Origin: JANLIQ01 sp964358205
GTDB lineage: Bacteria; Patescibacteriota; UBA1384; 2-12-FULL-50-11
NCBI GenBank assembly: GCA_964358205.1
Contig: CAYHNZ010000017.1
Location: forward strand, 1 to 19,835
Reading direction: 5' to 3'
DNA length: 19,835 nucleotides
The position numbers and the translations under genes were made by a program. This document shows positions 1 through 6,752 of the stretch, one piece after another. How positions within the stretch are numbered: the first letter of the stretch is position 1; each line of letters begins with the position of its first letter. The notes under the pieces are model-generated. The model ran no database searches. It was not told the origin of the DNA and saw nothing but the letters and a program-made list of their open reading frames with translations.

Positions 1-105
1 ATGACCGCCAGCCGGATCTACACTATGGGTTGAGCGCTGACGATTAACGGCAACCTCGACATTAAACCCAAAGCTTCGGCCGGTTCGACTGCGCTCACTG
101 TCAAT
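1..105 (+). pseudogene. In-frame upstream part of the surface gene, cut by TGA
   Basis: The frame of the following gene stays open backwards to position 34, then meets TGA at 31-33, and upstream of that reads TASRIYTMG. This resembles the repeat further inside the protein (residues 30-43, TASSYTLNTGSLDI), so positions 1-105 look like a preceding repeat of the same protein rather than a 5' leader. The TGA is therefore a nonsense mutation, a sequencing or assembly error, or the join of a broken gene. TGA clearly acts as a stop elsewhere in the window. Confidence 0.55.
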
Positions 106-1995
106 ATGGCCGGCACCGTCACCGTCGGAGCGACAAAGATCACCACCATTCAACCTGATACCACCAATTCGCCAACCGCTAGCTTAGTAACGACCGCCAG
201 CAGCTACACTTTGAATACTGGTAGTTTGGATATCGAAGCCGCCGGCACATTAGATGCTTCAAGTTCGACCCCAGCTATCAACATCGCCCTCAATTACACC
301 AACAACGGCACATTCACCGCCGGAAGTAGTACCACCACTTTCACCGCCACTGCCACCGGCAAAACCCTGACTGGGACTTTGAACGGTAGCTCGGCTTTTT
401 ATAACCTCATCTTTAACGGCTCGGGCGGCGGTTGGACACCGGGATCAGCGATGGCCGTTAGCAACGACCTGACCGTCACTCTCGGAACGCTCTCCGGCAC
501 TAATAATATTACCGTCAGCGGCGGGGACGCAACCGGCGACGGTGTTATCAACCTAACTGGCGGTACCCTGACAATGGCCGGGTCGGGCAACTTTGGCGGA
601 GCGACGGCCTGGACTTTTTATAACCTCACCATTGGCCCAGGATCGGGGACAACCGTCACGACGGCCACCGGCGCTGGCGGCATCACCGTTTCTAATCTCT
701 TAGCTAGTGGCGCTGGCGGAACTAAAACCCTAAACGCCGGCGGCAAGACCTGGACATTGAGCGGTACTACCGGATCTCCGCTCGGTGGCTGCAACGGCAT
801 CCTCGGTGAAACAATCAACTTCGATACCTCGACCTTTACTTTTACTGGCGACAACGGCGCCGGCAATACCACCATCCCCAATCGTTTCAGCTTTTATAAA
901 TTAACCCTAAATAACGCTGCCGAAACCTATGTCCTGTGTAACACAACTACCGCCACCAGCGACGTGACGATCACGGCCGGTACTCTTGACGCCACGGCCA
1001 GCAACTATAATTTGACCGTCGGCGGTAACTACAGCAACAGCGGCACCTTCACGGCTCGTAGCGCCACCGTTACGCTCAACGGCTCGGCCACCCAAACGCT
1101 CTCCGGTGGGATGCTAACGACCAACGCTTTTTACAACCTAACAATTTCCAACGCTTCGGGCACAGTTGCCTCTGACTGTGAACGAACCGCATGGGTAGCG
1201 GGAGTCGACTTTAACGCCGCCGCAACGGTAACCAACAACTACACCATCACAACAGCTTCGGTGAAAGTGGAATATAACAGTGGCTCAACCTACACAATCA
1301 ATAATATGAACTGGAATGGCCAGGCTGTCGGAACGCGGCTCTACTTTAGAAATTCGGCCACTAGTGGCACCTGGCTACTGAATGTCACCGCCGTTGGTAG
1401 CGCCCAAACCAAAATTTCCTATGTTAATGTTTCCCGCTCCGACGCCTCTGGTGGGGCGACAATAATTGCGAGCGACGGCACTAATACTGATTGCTCTAAC
1501 AACATCAACTGGCAGTTTGACGAAACGCTGACTTTGGGGTTAGATTCCACTTCTAAAGATTTTGGAGTCGTGACTCCGGGTTCTAATCCCAGCGATCAAA
1601 CTACAATTCTAACCGCTACTAGTAACGCCGTTAATGGTTATGTCATCTACGCTTGGTCAACTCAAGCGATGACCAATGTTCGTTTTGGTGGGGTGACATT
1701 AGACGACTGGACAGGAACCAATGCCACACCAACAGCATTCAATGCTGGGTCGTATGGCTTTGGTTACACCACCGATGATAATGATCTGACGGGGGGCACC
1801 GCCAACCGATTCAGTGCTGGAACACTCTTCGCTGGATTCACCCATTCCGGCCCGGGTGATCCGATCGCCGATCGAACTAGTCCTGTTACTGGTGCAACCA
1901 ACAATGTTTCTTATCGTCTTTATCCTTCAGCTACCCAAGCCGACGGTGATTACACAACAATCATCGTCTATGTGATAGCCGCACAATTTCCATAA
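106..1995 (+). CDS. Secreted beta-rich repeat surface protein, probably 5'-truncated
   Basis: The product is a 629-residue Gly/Thr/Asn/Ser-rich protein of the type used as an extracellular adhesin or surface-layer-associated protein. It carries loosely repeated beta-strand units with an FYNL-type motif (about residues 98, 171, 263 and 342) and repeated GTFTA segments (about 69 and 313), consistent with a beta-helix. A segment ending in SNNINW (about 464-469) is followed by a C-terminal module from FDETLTL (471) to the end. That module has the same layout as the C-termini of the proteins at 3449-4594 and 4600-5826: DE-x-LTL, NA-x-GY-x-(I/V)-Y, (Y/W)RL, then an aromatic-rich tail. There is no signal peptide at the ATG, and the frame continues upstream, so this ATG is probably internal. 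The surface role is inferred from composition and neighbours. The exact family was not recognised. Confidence 0.75.
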   Translation: MAGTVTVGATKITTIQPDTTNSPTASLVTTASSYTLNTGSLDIEAAGTLDASSSTPAINIALNYTNNGTFTAGSSTTTFTATATGKTLTGTLNGSSAFYNLIFNGSGGGWTPGSAMAVSNDLTVTLGTLSGTNNITVSGGDATGDGVINLTGGTLTMAGSGNFGGATAWTFYNLTIGPGSGTTVTTATGAGGITVSNLLASGAGGTKTLNAGGKTWTLSGTTGSPLGGCNGILGETINFDTSTFTFTGDNGAGNTTIPNRFSFYKLTLNNAAETYVLCNTTTATSDVTITAGTLDATASNYNLTVGGNYSNSGTFTARSATVTLNGSATQTLSGGMLTTNAFYNLTISNASGTVASDCERTAWVAGVDFNAAATVTNNYTITTASVKVEYNSGSTYTINNMNWNGQAVGTRLYFRNSATSGTWLLNVTAVGSAQTKISYVNVSRSDASGGATIIASDGTNTDCSNNINWQFDETLTLGLDSTSKDFGVVTPGSNPSDQTTILTATSNAVNGYVIYAWSTQAMTNVRFGGVTLDDWTGTNATPTAFNAGSYGFGYTTDDNDLTGGTANRFSAGTLFAGFTHSGPGDPIADRTSPVTGATNNVSYRLYPSATQADGDYTTIIVYVIAAQFP

Positions 1996-2025
1996 TGGGG
2001 AATATTTTCAGTTCTCAATTTTCAA

Positions 2026-2043
2026 TGTTGCTAATCGCTCGCT
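2026..2043 (+). repeat. Interspersed TGTCGCT-CGCTCGCT core
   Basis: The segment reads like the core of a dispersed element also seen at 6666-6717 (inverted), 13168-13219 and 14440-14456. It is flanked by AT-rich AATTTTCAAT repeats, as the other copies are. Confidence 0.45.
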
Positions 2044-2062
2044 GCCTTGCAGTAAATTTACA

Positions 2063-2157
2063 ATGAGCCAATATTTAAACAAGTACGATTTGGAGGAAAG
2101 AGCCGTAGTACGTCTTCGACTTTAAGAAGCAAAACCGATAAATTGAAAATTGATTAA
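2063..2157 (+). pseudogene. Internally deleted four-helix-bundle protein gene
   Basis: The 5' part (ATG at 2063) encodes KYDLEERAV, matching KYDLEERTV at the start of the intact four-helix-bundle gene at 6753. After a frame change, 2128-2157 encodes SKTDKLKID and a stop, matching the end of that gene (AKTSKLKID). The middle, roughly 95 codons, is missing. Like the intact copy, it lies directly upstream of a DUF916-like gene, which shows that this gene pair was duplicated and one copy decayed. Confidence 0.75.
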
Positions 2158-2168
2158 TTGAAAATTAA

Positions 2169-3143
2169 ATGAAAATTGTAAATTGTAAATGTCACCTTGC
2201 TCGCTGTTCACAGCGTTCACAGTTGAAAATTTTAGCGCTAGCAATCTTGGCGTCAGTGTTTGCTTTCACCTTGCCAGCGGCCGGCCAGGGTGCCATTAGC
2301 CCGACACTGTCAATAAACCCAGGATTGGTTAAGCAGACTATCAAGCCCGGTGAGAAAACGGCCGTAAAGATTAAAGTTACTAATCTTGGTAAAGAGCCAG
2401 TCCCACTGTCAGCTTCCAAATTTAGTATCAGTGGTATTAACAACCTCGGATCCCCCGAATTTACGGCCGAGCCAAGACCGCACTCGGGAGTTGATTGGCT
2501 AACAATTGATAGTCCTGACCTAATTTTGGACGCCGAGAGTAGTAAGGAAGTTCAAGTAACAATCCTGGCACCCAAGGGTACGGTGCCGGGCGGTTACAGT
2601 GCCGCTTTGATTTTCCAAGCTCGTTTACCGTCAAATTACTTTGACGAAGACGCCAATACCAGAATTATCCCAGCATTGAGTACTTCATTTCTGCTTTCAG
2701 TCGATTCGACGACGAAGCCGACCATTGAGAGCTTAAGTATCAGCTCGTTCCAGACACCAAAAATAGTCGTCAGCACGCCGGTACCACTACTAACCGAAGT
2801 TAGTAACCCCACCGGATTTTTCTTTTTCGCTGATGGCGATCTGACCTTAACGCCAACTTGGGGTGAAAAAAAGATGGTTACCCAGTTAGCCAGCTCGGTA
2901 CTGATGCCCGAGTCGTCGAGACAATACATCAGCGCCTATACCGGCACGATCTGGCCCGGGGTATATGACGCCAAATTAACTCTCAGGCAAGACGGGAAAG
3001 TTCTGGTCGCGAGTTCTAGATTCGTCTCTATCCCCTGGCCTTTCATTATTATAGTGCTACTTTCCGTAGCCCTGGTTGTTGGTTCAGCTATATTCTTCCG
3101 TAGGCGTCGAGCCCGTGGATTTCAGCCATCACAAAGTAATTAA
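2169..3143 (+). CDS. DUF916 / WxL-interacting-like membrane-anchored protein
   Basis: The product is a 324-residue exported protein. A signal peptide core lies at about 20-37, with a cleavage site near AAGQG. An N-terminal immunoglobulin-like domain follows (about 43-150; LSINPG, a KPGEK segment, V-x-V-TNLG, then a VPGGYSA turn). Next come a second beta domain (about 165-285), one transmembrane helix (about 290-310) and an Arg-rich cytoplasmic tail, RRRRARG. This is the layout of the WxL-interacting (DUF916) family, whose members in Gram-positive bacteria tether WxL-type surface proteins. The family call rests on pattern recognition. The first 20 residues are partly repeat DNA: compared with the paralog at 7132, about 13 extra residues (CHLARCSQRSQL region) split the n-region of the signal peptide. 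No Shine-Dalgarno is visible before the ATG, which lies inside an AAAATTG repeat. Confidence 0.7.
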   Translation: MKIVNCKCHLARCSQRSQLKILALAILASVFAFTLPAAGQGAISPTLSINPGLVKQTIKPGEKTAVKIKVTNLGKEPVPLSASKFSISGINNLGSPEFTAEPRPHSGVDWLTIDSPDLILDAESSKEVQVTILAPKGTVPGGYSAALIFQARLPSNYFDEDANTRIIPALSTSFLLSVDSTTKPTIESLSISSFQTPKIVVSTPVPLLTEVSNPTGFFFFADGDLTLTPTWGEKKMVTQLASSVLMPESSRQYISAYTGTIWPGVYDAKLTLRQDGKVLVASSRFVSIPWPFIIIVLLSVALVVGSAIFFRRRRARGFQPSQSN

Positions 3144-3158
3144 CAAAACCGGGGCGGG

Positions 3159-3310
3159 GTCAACCCAGCACTTAAGAGCTAATCTTTTGCCTCGGTAGCT
3201 TTTCGCACATATTGCACACTTCGCTTCTATCTTGCTTGTGTCAGATTTCGAGACACATTGCGGGCAAAAGGGTTCATGAAAAGCGGTTAGCTCTTTAGTG
3301 CGGGGTTGAC
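3159..3310. repeat. Long imperfect inverted repeat in intergenic region
   Basis: The arms 3159-3184 and 3285-3310 are inverted copies matching at 23 of 26 positions. Inside them CTTTTGCC (3184-3191) pairs with GGCAAAAG (3263-3270), and TGTGTC faces GACACA around a short loop (about 3237-3256). The right arm ends in TTGAC, part of a -35-like hexamer at 3306-3311. It could be a structured RNA, a relic of a small mobile element, or an operator. The rest of 3144-3345 shows no protein-coding signal. Confidence 0.5.
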
Positions 3311-3320
3311 ACTTTCGTCA

Positions 3321-3329
3321 TGTTATGAT
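3321..3329 (+). promoter_or_regulatory. Extended -10 promoter (TGT-TATGAT) for the surface operon
   Basis: TG-N-TATGAT is a good extended -10. The TTGACA at 3306-3311 is only 12 bp upstream, too close for a normal -35, so the extended motif would have to suffice. Transcription would start near 3336, about 110-135 nt before the first surface gene. Confidence 0.45.
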
Positions 3330-3345
3330 TCGATGAATATATATT

Positions 3346-3456
3346 ATGGGTGGAGGGAATATAAAATCGTCAGTTAGATGGGTTACTACTCAACCTTACG
3401 ATCCTGGAGAGTTTGACAAGATTGCCTCTGGGTGTACCGTAAAAAGAGATGGGTGA
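3346..3456 (+). CDS. Possible 36-residue leader peptide
   Basis: An ATG 10 nt after the predicted transcription start opens a 36-codon frame (starting MGGGNIKSSVRW) whose stop at 3454-3456 overlaps the first ATG (3449) of the surface gene. The overlap would suit translational coupling. No homology was recognised and there is no strong ribosome-binding site, so it may be chance. Confidence 0.25.
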   Translation: MGGGNIKSSVRWVTTQPYDPGEFDKIASGCTVKRDG

Positions 3457-4594
3457 CCAAGGGGAGCTAGTGAAGGTGGATTTTAGACGTGCTTTTTACC
3501 TATTGGTGATTGCCGCAGTTTTAATGTTAAGTCTTGCACCGTCGAAAGCTTTTGCTGTGCGACCAACTAGCTTAAAAGATACTTTAAGCGACTCGCGCCC
3601 CTCGACTGCCTCTAACCACGAAATGGTTCTCGATCTTTCGGGCAGTACCACATTCATCGCCGGTGAAACAGTTATCGTCACCTTCCCAGCTGGCTACGAT
3701 TTGACCGCCCTAACGATGACCGATGTAGACTTCCAAAACGGTGCGACCGACGAAACCTTACAAGCGGGTGCCTGTGGCGCCACCGATACCGTTCAGTATG
3801 TTCTAGCGTCCCAGGTAGTAACCTTCACTGCCTGTAGTTCTTATACTGCCGAAGCGGCTAGTACGGCCATTACAATGCAATTTGGTTCAAATGCCGCTGG
3901 CGGTACAACTCGAATCGTCAACACCACGGCCGGCACCTCACAGCTCAATGTTGCCGGCACTTACGGTGACGACTCCCAAGATACCGTTTTGGTTCTAACG
4001 GCGGGTGTAGCAATCTCGGCCACAATTGATGAAGTTTTAACCCTAACGGTGGCAGGTCTTGCCGCAGATGCCAACTGCACAACCACGGGTGGCACAAAGC
4101 CAGCCGCTAGTACTGCAACAACGATCCCTTACGGGACAATAAACACGGAAACATTTTACGATATCTGTCAGGAACTGACCGTGGCTACCAACGCCGGTAC
4201 GGGTTATACAGTCACCGTTTATACTGTCGCTGGTTTGGATGCTGGTGCCAATGCGTTTGCTGTTGGTTCCTGCGATGGCGCTTGTACTTTAACCGATCCT
4301 GCTGCGTGGGCAACCGCCACCTTTAATGGTTATGCTATCTGTATGGACGACACGACCGGAAACGCTGCAGAAACTGCTAACGCCGACTGGGTAGCGGCAG
4401 GGCAATGTGGTGGAGCTTCTCAACAGTTCGAACTAGTTGCTGATCTATCTTCGCAAACGCCCTCAACAATAATGCAGAGCGCTGTTGGAGTAACGGATAT
4501 CTCCAAAATAGGCTGGAGATTATCGGCTGACGGTGCCCAGGCAGCTGGTGCCTATACCGGTACGGCCGACTATATTACTACTGGGACTTTTTAA
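3449..4594 (+). CDS. Secreted two-domain surface protein (paralog 1)
   Basis: The product is a 381-residue exported protein. A signal peptide hydrophobic core lies at about 14-30, with predicted cleavage after AFA (36). Domain 1 (about 37-190) opens with RPTSLKDTLSDSRPS, a beta-sandwich type frequent in CPR surface proteins. Domain 2 (about 191-381) runs from DEVLTLTV through a Cys-containing segment and NAGTGYTVTVYTV to WRLSADG and the tail YTGTADYITTGTF. Eight cysteines in the mature chain suggest extracellular disulfides. The C-terminal layout (GAYTGTADY after a WRL) recalls WxL domains, and DUF916-like genes lie on both sides; this link is inference. A GTG at 3470 with GGGGAG just upstream is an equally plausible start and gives a tighter signal peptide. 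The tandem paralog follows after 5 bp, presumably in one transcript. Confidence 0.75.
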   Translation: MGDQGELVKVDFRRAFYLLVIAAVLMLSLAPSKAFAVRPTSLKDTLSDSRPSTASNHEMVLDLSGSTTFIAGETVIVTFPAGYDLTALTMTDVDFQNGATDETLQAGACGATDTVQYVLASQVVTFTACSSYTAEAASTAITMQFGSNAAGGTTRIVNTTAGTSQLNVAGTYGDDSQDTVLVLTAGVAISATIDEVLTLTVAGLAADANCTTTGGTKPAASTATTIPYGTINTETFYDICQELTVATNAGTGYTVTVYTVAGLDAGANAFAVGSCDGACTLTDPAAWATATFNGYAICMDDTTGNAAETANADWVAAGQCGGASQQFELVADLSSQTPSTIMQSAVGVTDISKIGWRLSADGAQAAGAYTGTADYITTGTF

Positions 4595-4599
4595 AAAAA

Positions 4600-5826
4600 A
4601 TGCATATATCAATAAGAAAACTCGTAGCAAAAATTAGAGATCGTTATTTGACGGGGTTAGATCAAGCGAGGAGATCACGGAGGGCTCTGTTTAAACAAGG
4701 GTTCATATTTTTGGCAGTCGTAGCCATAGTATTGTCTGGTTTTAGTCTGCCACAAGCCTTGGCCGCCCGACCAGACAGCCTAAAGGATGTTATCACCGAT
4801 TCTCGTCCTTCTACTTCTGCCAACCACACGATTACCTTAAACCAAGCCACTGGCGGTGATTTTAGCGCTGGCGATACACTCGTTCTCACCTTTGCTGGGG
4901 GCTTCGATACATCGGGTTTTGCCAGCACTGATGCGCTGGACTACGACATCACAGTCAACGCAACTGAAGAGACAATCGTCGACTCAACCGATGCTTGCGC
5001 TGGTGATACGATCGAGATTACCACCGTGGCTGCGGATGTTTTCACTTTTACCGCTTGCGGGGGTTATGTAGGTGAGGCGGCGGGTGTTGTAATTGTCATC
5101 GAGATTGGAACGCACGCATCAGTCCCCTCTGCGGGTAACACCCAGATCGTTAACTCGACAGCCGCCACTTACAACCTGGCGGTAGATTCCACTGACGAAG
5201 ATTCCCAAGACACCATAATTGTCGTTACTGCAGCCATCACCGTTTCCGCCACGCTTGACGAAGTTTTAACTTTAACTGTAGCGGCTGTTGTGTCCGGTTC
5301 TTGTACGACAACTGGCGGGACAACCATCACCTCCACCGCCACTACCATCCCCTACGCAGCAATTTCGACAGAAGCTTTTTACGATATCTGTCAGCAATTA
5401 ACCGTCGTTACTAACGCCGGTGGCGGTTATACAGTCACGGTCTACACCGTGGCGGGCTTAGATAGTGGCGCTAATGCTTTTGCGGTTGGAACCTGTGACG
5501 GAGCGTGCAACTTAACAACCCCGGCTGCCTGGGCAACTGCGACCAACAACGGTTACGCCATCTGTATGGACGATTCCACTGGGGATGCCGCCGCCACGGC
5601 TAATGCTGGGTGGGATACCGCGGCCGAGCAGTGCGGCGGTGGTACTCAAAAGTTCGAACTTGTCGCCGATATTTCTGGCGCCGAGGCTCCTTCAACTATT
5701 ATGTCAAGTATTGTCGGCGTCTCGAGTGATGTTGCTCTAGCCGGTTGGCGGCTTTCGGCTGACGCCACTCAGCCCGCTGGTGCCTACACCGGTACCGCCG
5801 ACTATATTACGACCGGTACTTTTTGA
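4600..5826 (+). CDS. Secreted two-domain surface protein (paralog 2)
   Basis: The product is a 408-residue paralog of the preceding protein, with the same two domains. ARPDSLKDVITDSRPST opens domain 1, and DEVLTLTV opens domain 2, which continues through CQQLTVVTNAGGGYTVTVYTV, WRLSADAT and the same YTGTADYITTGTF tail. It differs by an unusually long positively charged n-region (about 30 residues, many Arg/Lys) before the signal-peptide hydrophobic core (about 34-52), with cleavage after ALA. The last 47 bp of the gene recur, at 44 of 47 identity, at 6567-6613 beyond the toxin cassette. TGA terminates this gene while its paralog ends with TAA at the same place. The function, a secreted or anchored surface component, is inferred. 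Confidence 0.75.
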   Translation: MHISIRKLVAKIRDRYLTGLDQARRSRRALFKQGFIFLAVVAIVLSGFSLPQALAARPDSLKDVITDSRPSTSANHTITLNQATGGDFSAGDTLVLTFAGGFDTSGFASTDALDYDITVNATEETIVDSTDACAGDTIEITTVAADVFTFTACGGYVGEAAGVVIVIEIGTHASVPSAGNTQIVNSTAATYNLAVDSTDEDSQDTIIVVTAAITVSATLDEVLTLTVAAVVSGSCTTTGGTTITSTATTIPYAAISTEAFYDICQQLTVVTNAGGGYTVTVYTVAGLDSGANAFAVGTCDGACNLTTPAAWATATNNGYAICMDDSTGDAAATANAGWDTAAEQCGGGTQKFELVADISGAEAPSTIMSSIVGVSSDVALAGWRLSADATQPAGAYTGTADYITTGTF

Positions 5827-5848
5827 TTTTTCTTCGTAGAGTAAATCG

Positions 5849-5877
5849 TTGACAGCTGGTAATTAATATGCTATTTT
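5849..5877 (+). promoter_or_regulatory. Strong sigma70-type promoter (TTGACA-17-TATTTT)
   Basis: A perfect -35 (TTGACA, 5849-5854) is separated by exactly 17 bp from TATTTT (5872-5877). It starts 22 bp after the surface gene stop, and no good protein gene begins directly after it, so it most likely drives the structured RNA and perhaps the toxin gene. Transcription start is expected near 5884. Confidence 0.7.
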
Positions 5878-5950
5878 AAATTTACCAACGCCGTCAGGCG
5901 TCAACGGCTCCCTCGGGAGCCGTAAATTTGTTATTCGATTTGCGAGAATA

Positions 5951-5971
5951 CCTCGTCCGCTTGCGGCGAGG
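5951..5971. repeat. REP-like palindrome, copy A
   Basis: The hairpin has a CCTCG/CGAGG outer stem, an unpaired T at the sixth position, a 3-bp CCG/CGG inner stem and a CTTG tetraloop closed by G-C. It is preceded by ATA and followed by ATG. Copy B at 6010-6030 has the same plan. Confidence 0.7.
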
Positions 5972-5991
5972 ATGAAAGCATATAATCGAAC

Positions 5992-6045
5992 AAAAGCCCC
6001 TCGATCATACCCCGTTGGCTTGCCACGGGGTGCCGAGGGGCTTTT
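5992..6045. terminator. Bidirectional intrinsic terminator with nested hairpin
   Basis: AAAAGCCCCTCG (5992-6003) and CGAGGGGCTTTT (6034-6045) form a perfect 12-bp stem with A and T tracts at its ends, typical of a terminator working in both directions. The loop holds a further perfect hairpin (6010-6030). Confidence 0.7.
6010..6030. repeat. REP-like palindrome, copy B
   Basis: The hairpin has a CCCCG/CGGGG outer stem, the same unpaired T, an inner stem TGG/CCA and the same G-CTTG-C loop. Against copy A, the pairs at positions 3-19, 7-16 and 8-15 change on both sides (T-A to C-G, C-G to T-A, C-G to G-C). Confidence 0.7.
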
Positions 6046-6148
6046 GATTCCACGACTCACGCACTGCAAGAAGCAAGTCGTGAAAACACGATTCGACATT
6101 AATCCAGTTAAGTAAACTAAATTGTGTAAGTCGTGTACTCTAGAGATA

Positions 6149-6541
6149 ATGCATAAGAAGGATTTTGATGCTTGGGGCAGAGTTAAGAAGCGAATTGAGA
6201 AGGAAAGTAAAAAGATTTATATCCGCTCGGGTGAGATAAGATGGATCTCAATGGGTGTTAATATTGGGAGCGAAATCGATGGTAAGGGAGTTTCATTTAC
6301 CCGCCCAGCTCTAATTATCCATAGCATCGGTTCATATCTTGCCCTTGTTGTGCCAATGTCAACTAAGATTAAAAATGTTGTCGGATATTTACCCTTTCAG
6401 TGGAAAGGCAAATCTACCTCGCTCTGTGTCCATCAGATAAGAATTATTTCGCAAAAACGCGTGCTCTCAAGACTGGGTAGAATTTCAGAAAACCGATTAA
6501 GAGAGGTCAAGCAATCGCTAGCCGAATTCTATGACATCTAA
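6149..6541 (+). CDS. PemK/MazF-like endoribonuclease toxin
   Basis: The product has about 130 residues from the ATG (MHKKDFDAW). It matches the pattern of the PemK/MazF mRNA interferase family as found in CPR genomes: an Asp/Trp-containing N-terminal helix, GEIRWISMGVNIGSEIDGKG (the first beta strands and the substrate loop), a FTRPALII strand, VVPMSTKIKN, and the C-terminal VHQIRIISQKRVLSRLGRIS followed by a helix. Family members cleave single-stranded RNA at short sequences and arrest growth. No protein antitoxin of recognisable type is adjacent; upstream there is only structured RNA. An in-frame TTG at 6122 would add nine unlikely residues. The toxin is followed within 30 bp by a duplicate of the tail of the upstream surface gene, which suggests the cassette was inserted. 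Confidence 0.8.
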   Translation: MHKKDFDAWGRVKKRIEKESKKIYIRSGEIRWISMGVNIGSEIDGKGVSFTRPALIIHSIGSYLALVVPMSTKIKNVVGYLPFQWKGKSTSLCVHQIRIISQKRVLSRLGRISENRLREVKQSLAEFYDI

Positions 6542-6566
6542 TTACCAATTCTCGCCCGTTAGCAAA

Positions 6567-6615
6567 TGGTGCCTACACTGGTACCGCCGACTATATTACA
6601 ACTGGTACTTTTTAG
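6567..6615 (+). pseudogene. Orphan 3' end of a surface-protein gene
   Basis: The segment encodes NGAYTGTADYITTGTF and a stop, without the rest of the gene. It is identical at 44 of 47 positions to 5778-5824, the end of the intact surface gene, and all differences are synonymous. It is the far-side direct repeat of the toxin cassette, or the last trace of a deleted third paralog. Confidence 0.85.
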
Positions 6616-6665
6616 GTTATTTGATTTGGAAAATTGAGAGTATAGTTTGAAGATGGAAAGTAGTT

Positions 6666-6717
6666 TTCAGTTCTCAACTATGAGCTCCAAGCGAAGAGCG
6701 AGCATCAGCGACATTTT
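6666..6717 (-). repeat. Interspersed repeat, inverted copy
   Basis: The reverse complement matches 13168-13219 at about 45 of 52 positions, with the core GTCGCT...GCTCGCTC followed by GAGCTCATAGTTGA or AAGCTCATAGTTGA. It lies between the surface-gene relic and the four-helix-bundle gene. Besides this repeat and AATTTTCAAT runs, 6616-6752 holds nothing recognisable. Confidence 0.7.
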
Positions 6718-6752
6718 GCAATTTTCAAAGAATTTTCAATTCACAATATTCA

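Larger units (their letters stand above)
5884..6045 (+). ncRNA. Candidate structured RNA upstream of MazF-like toxin
   Basis: Downstream of a strong promoter there are successive hairpins: 5888-5901 (5 bp, loop GTCA), 5904-5923 (8 bp, loop CTCG), 5951-5971 (21 nt, CUUG tetraloop, enclosed by TTCGATT 5934-5940 and AATCGAA 5984-5990), and the large stem 5992-6045 that contains a second 21-nt hairpin. The two 21-nt hairpins share one architecture with compensatory base changes. The position (promoter, hairpin RNA, terminator, MazF-fold toxin) is like type III toxin-antitoxin loci. A cluster of REP-like palindromes is the main alternative. A 47-codon frame (5972-6115) overlaps it but is made mostly of the palindromes. 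Confidence 0.45.

Noticed and set aside
31..33. Recoding of UGA as glycine (Gracilibacteria/Absconditabacteria code)
   Set aside because: Glycine would fit the repeat at this codon, but TGA terminates frr, rseP, proS, the four-helix-bundle gene and one surface gene at family-appropriate ends, so the standard meaning applies.
3144..3345. tmRNA, SRP RNA or RNase P RNA
   Set aside because: None of the conserved motifs (tRNA-like CCA end, GGAAGCAGCC-type SRP core, RNase P core segments) could be found.
5863..6099. Minus-strand 78-codon frame over the structured RNA
   Set aside because: It is a shadow of the palindromic DNA and has no family similarity.
5972..6115. 47-codon frame as a protein antitoxin for the MazF-like toxin
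   Set aside because: It is translated mostly from the palindromes and the terminator, lacks a Shine-Dalgarno, and resembles no antitoxin. It is kept only as an alternative to the RNA hypothesis.
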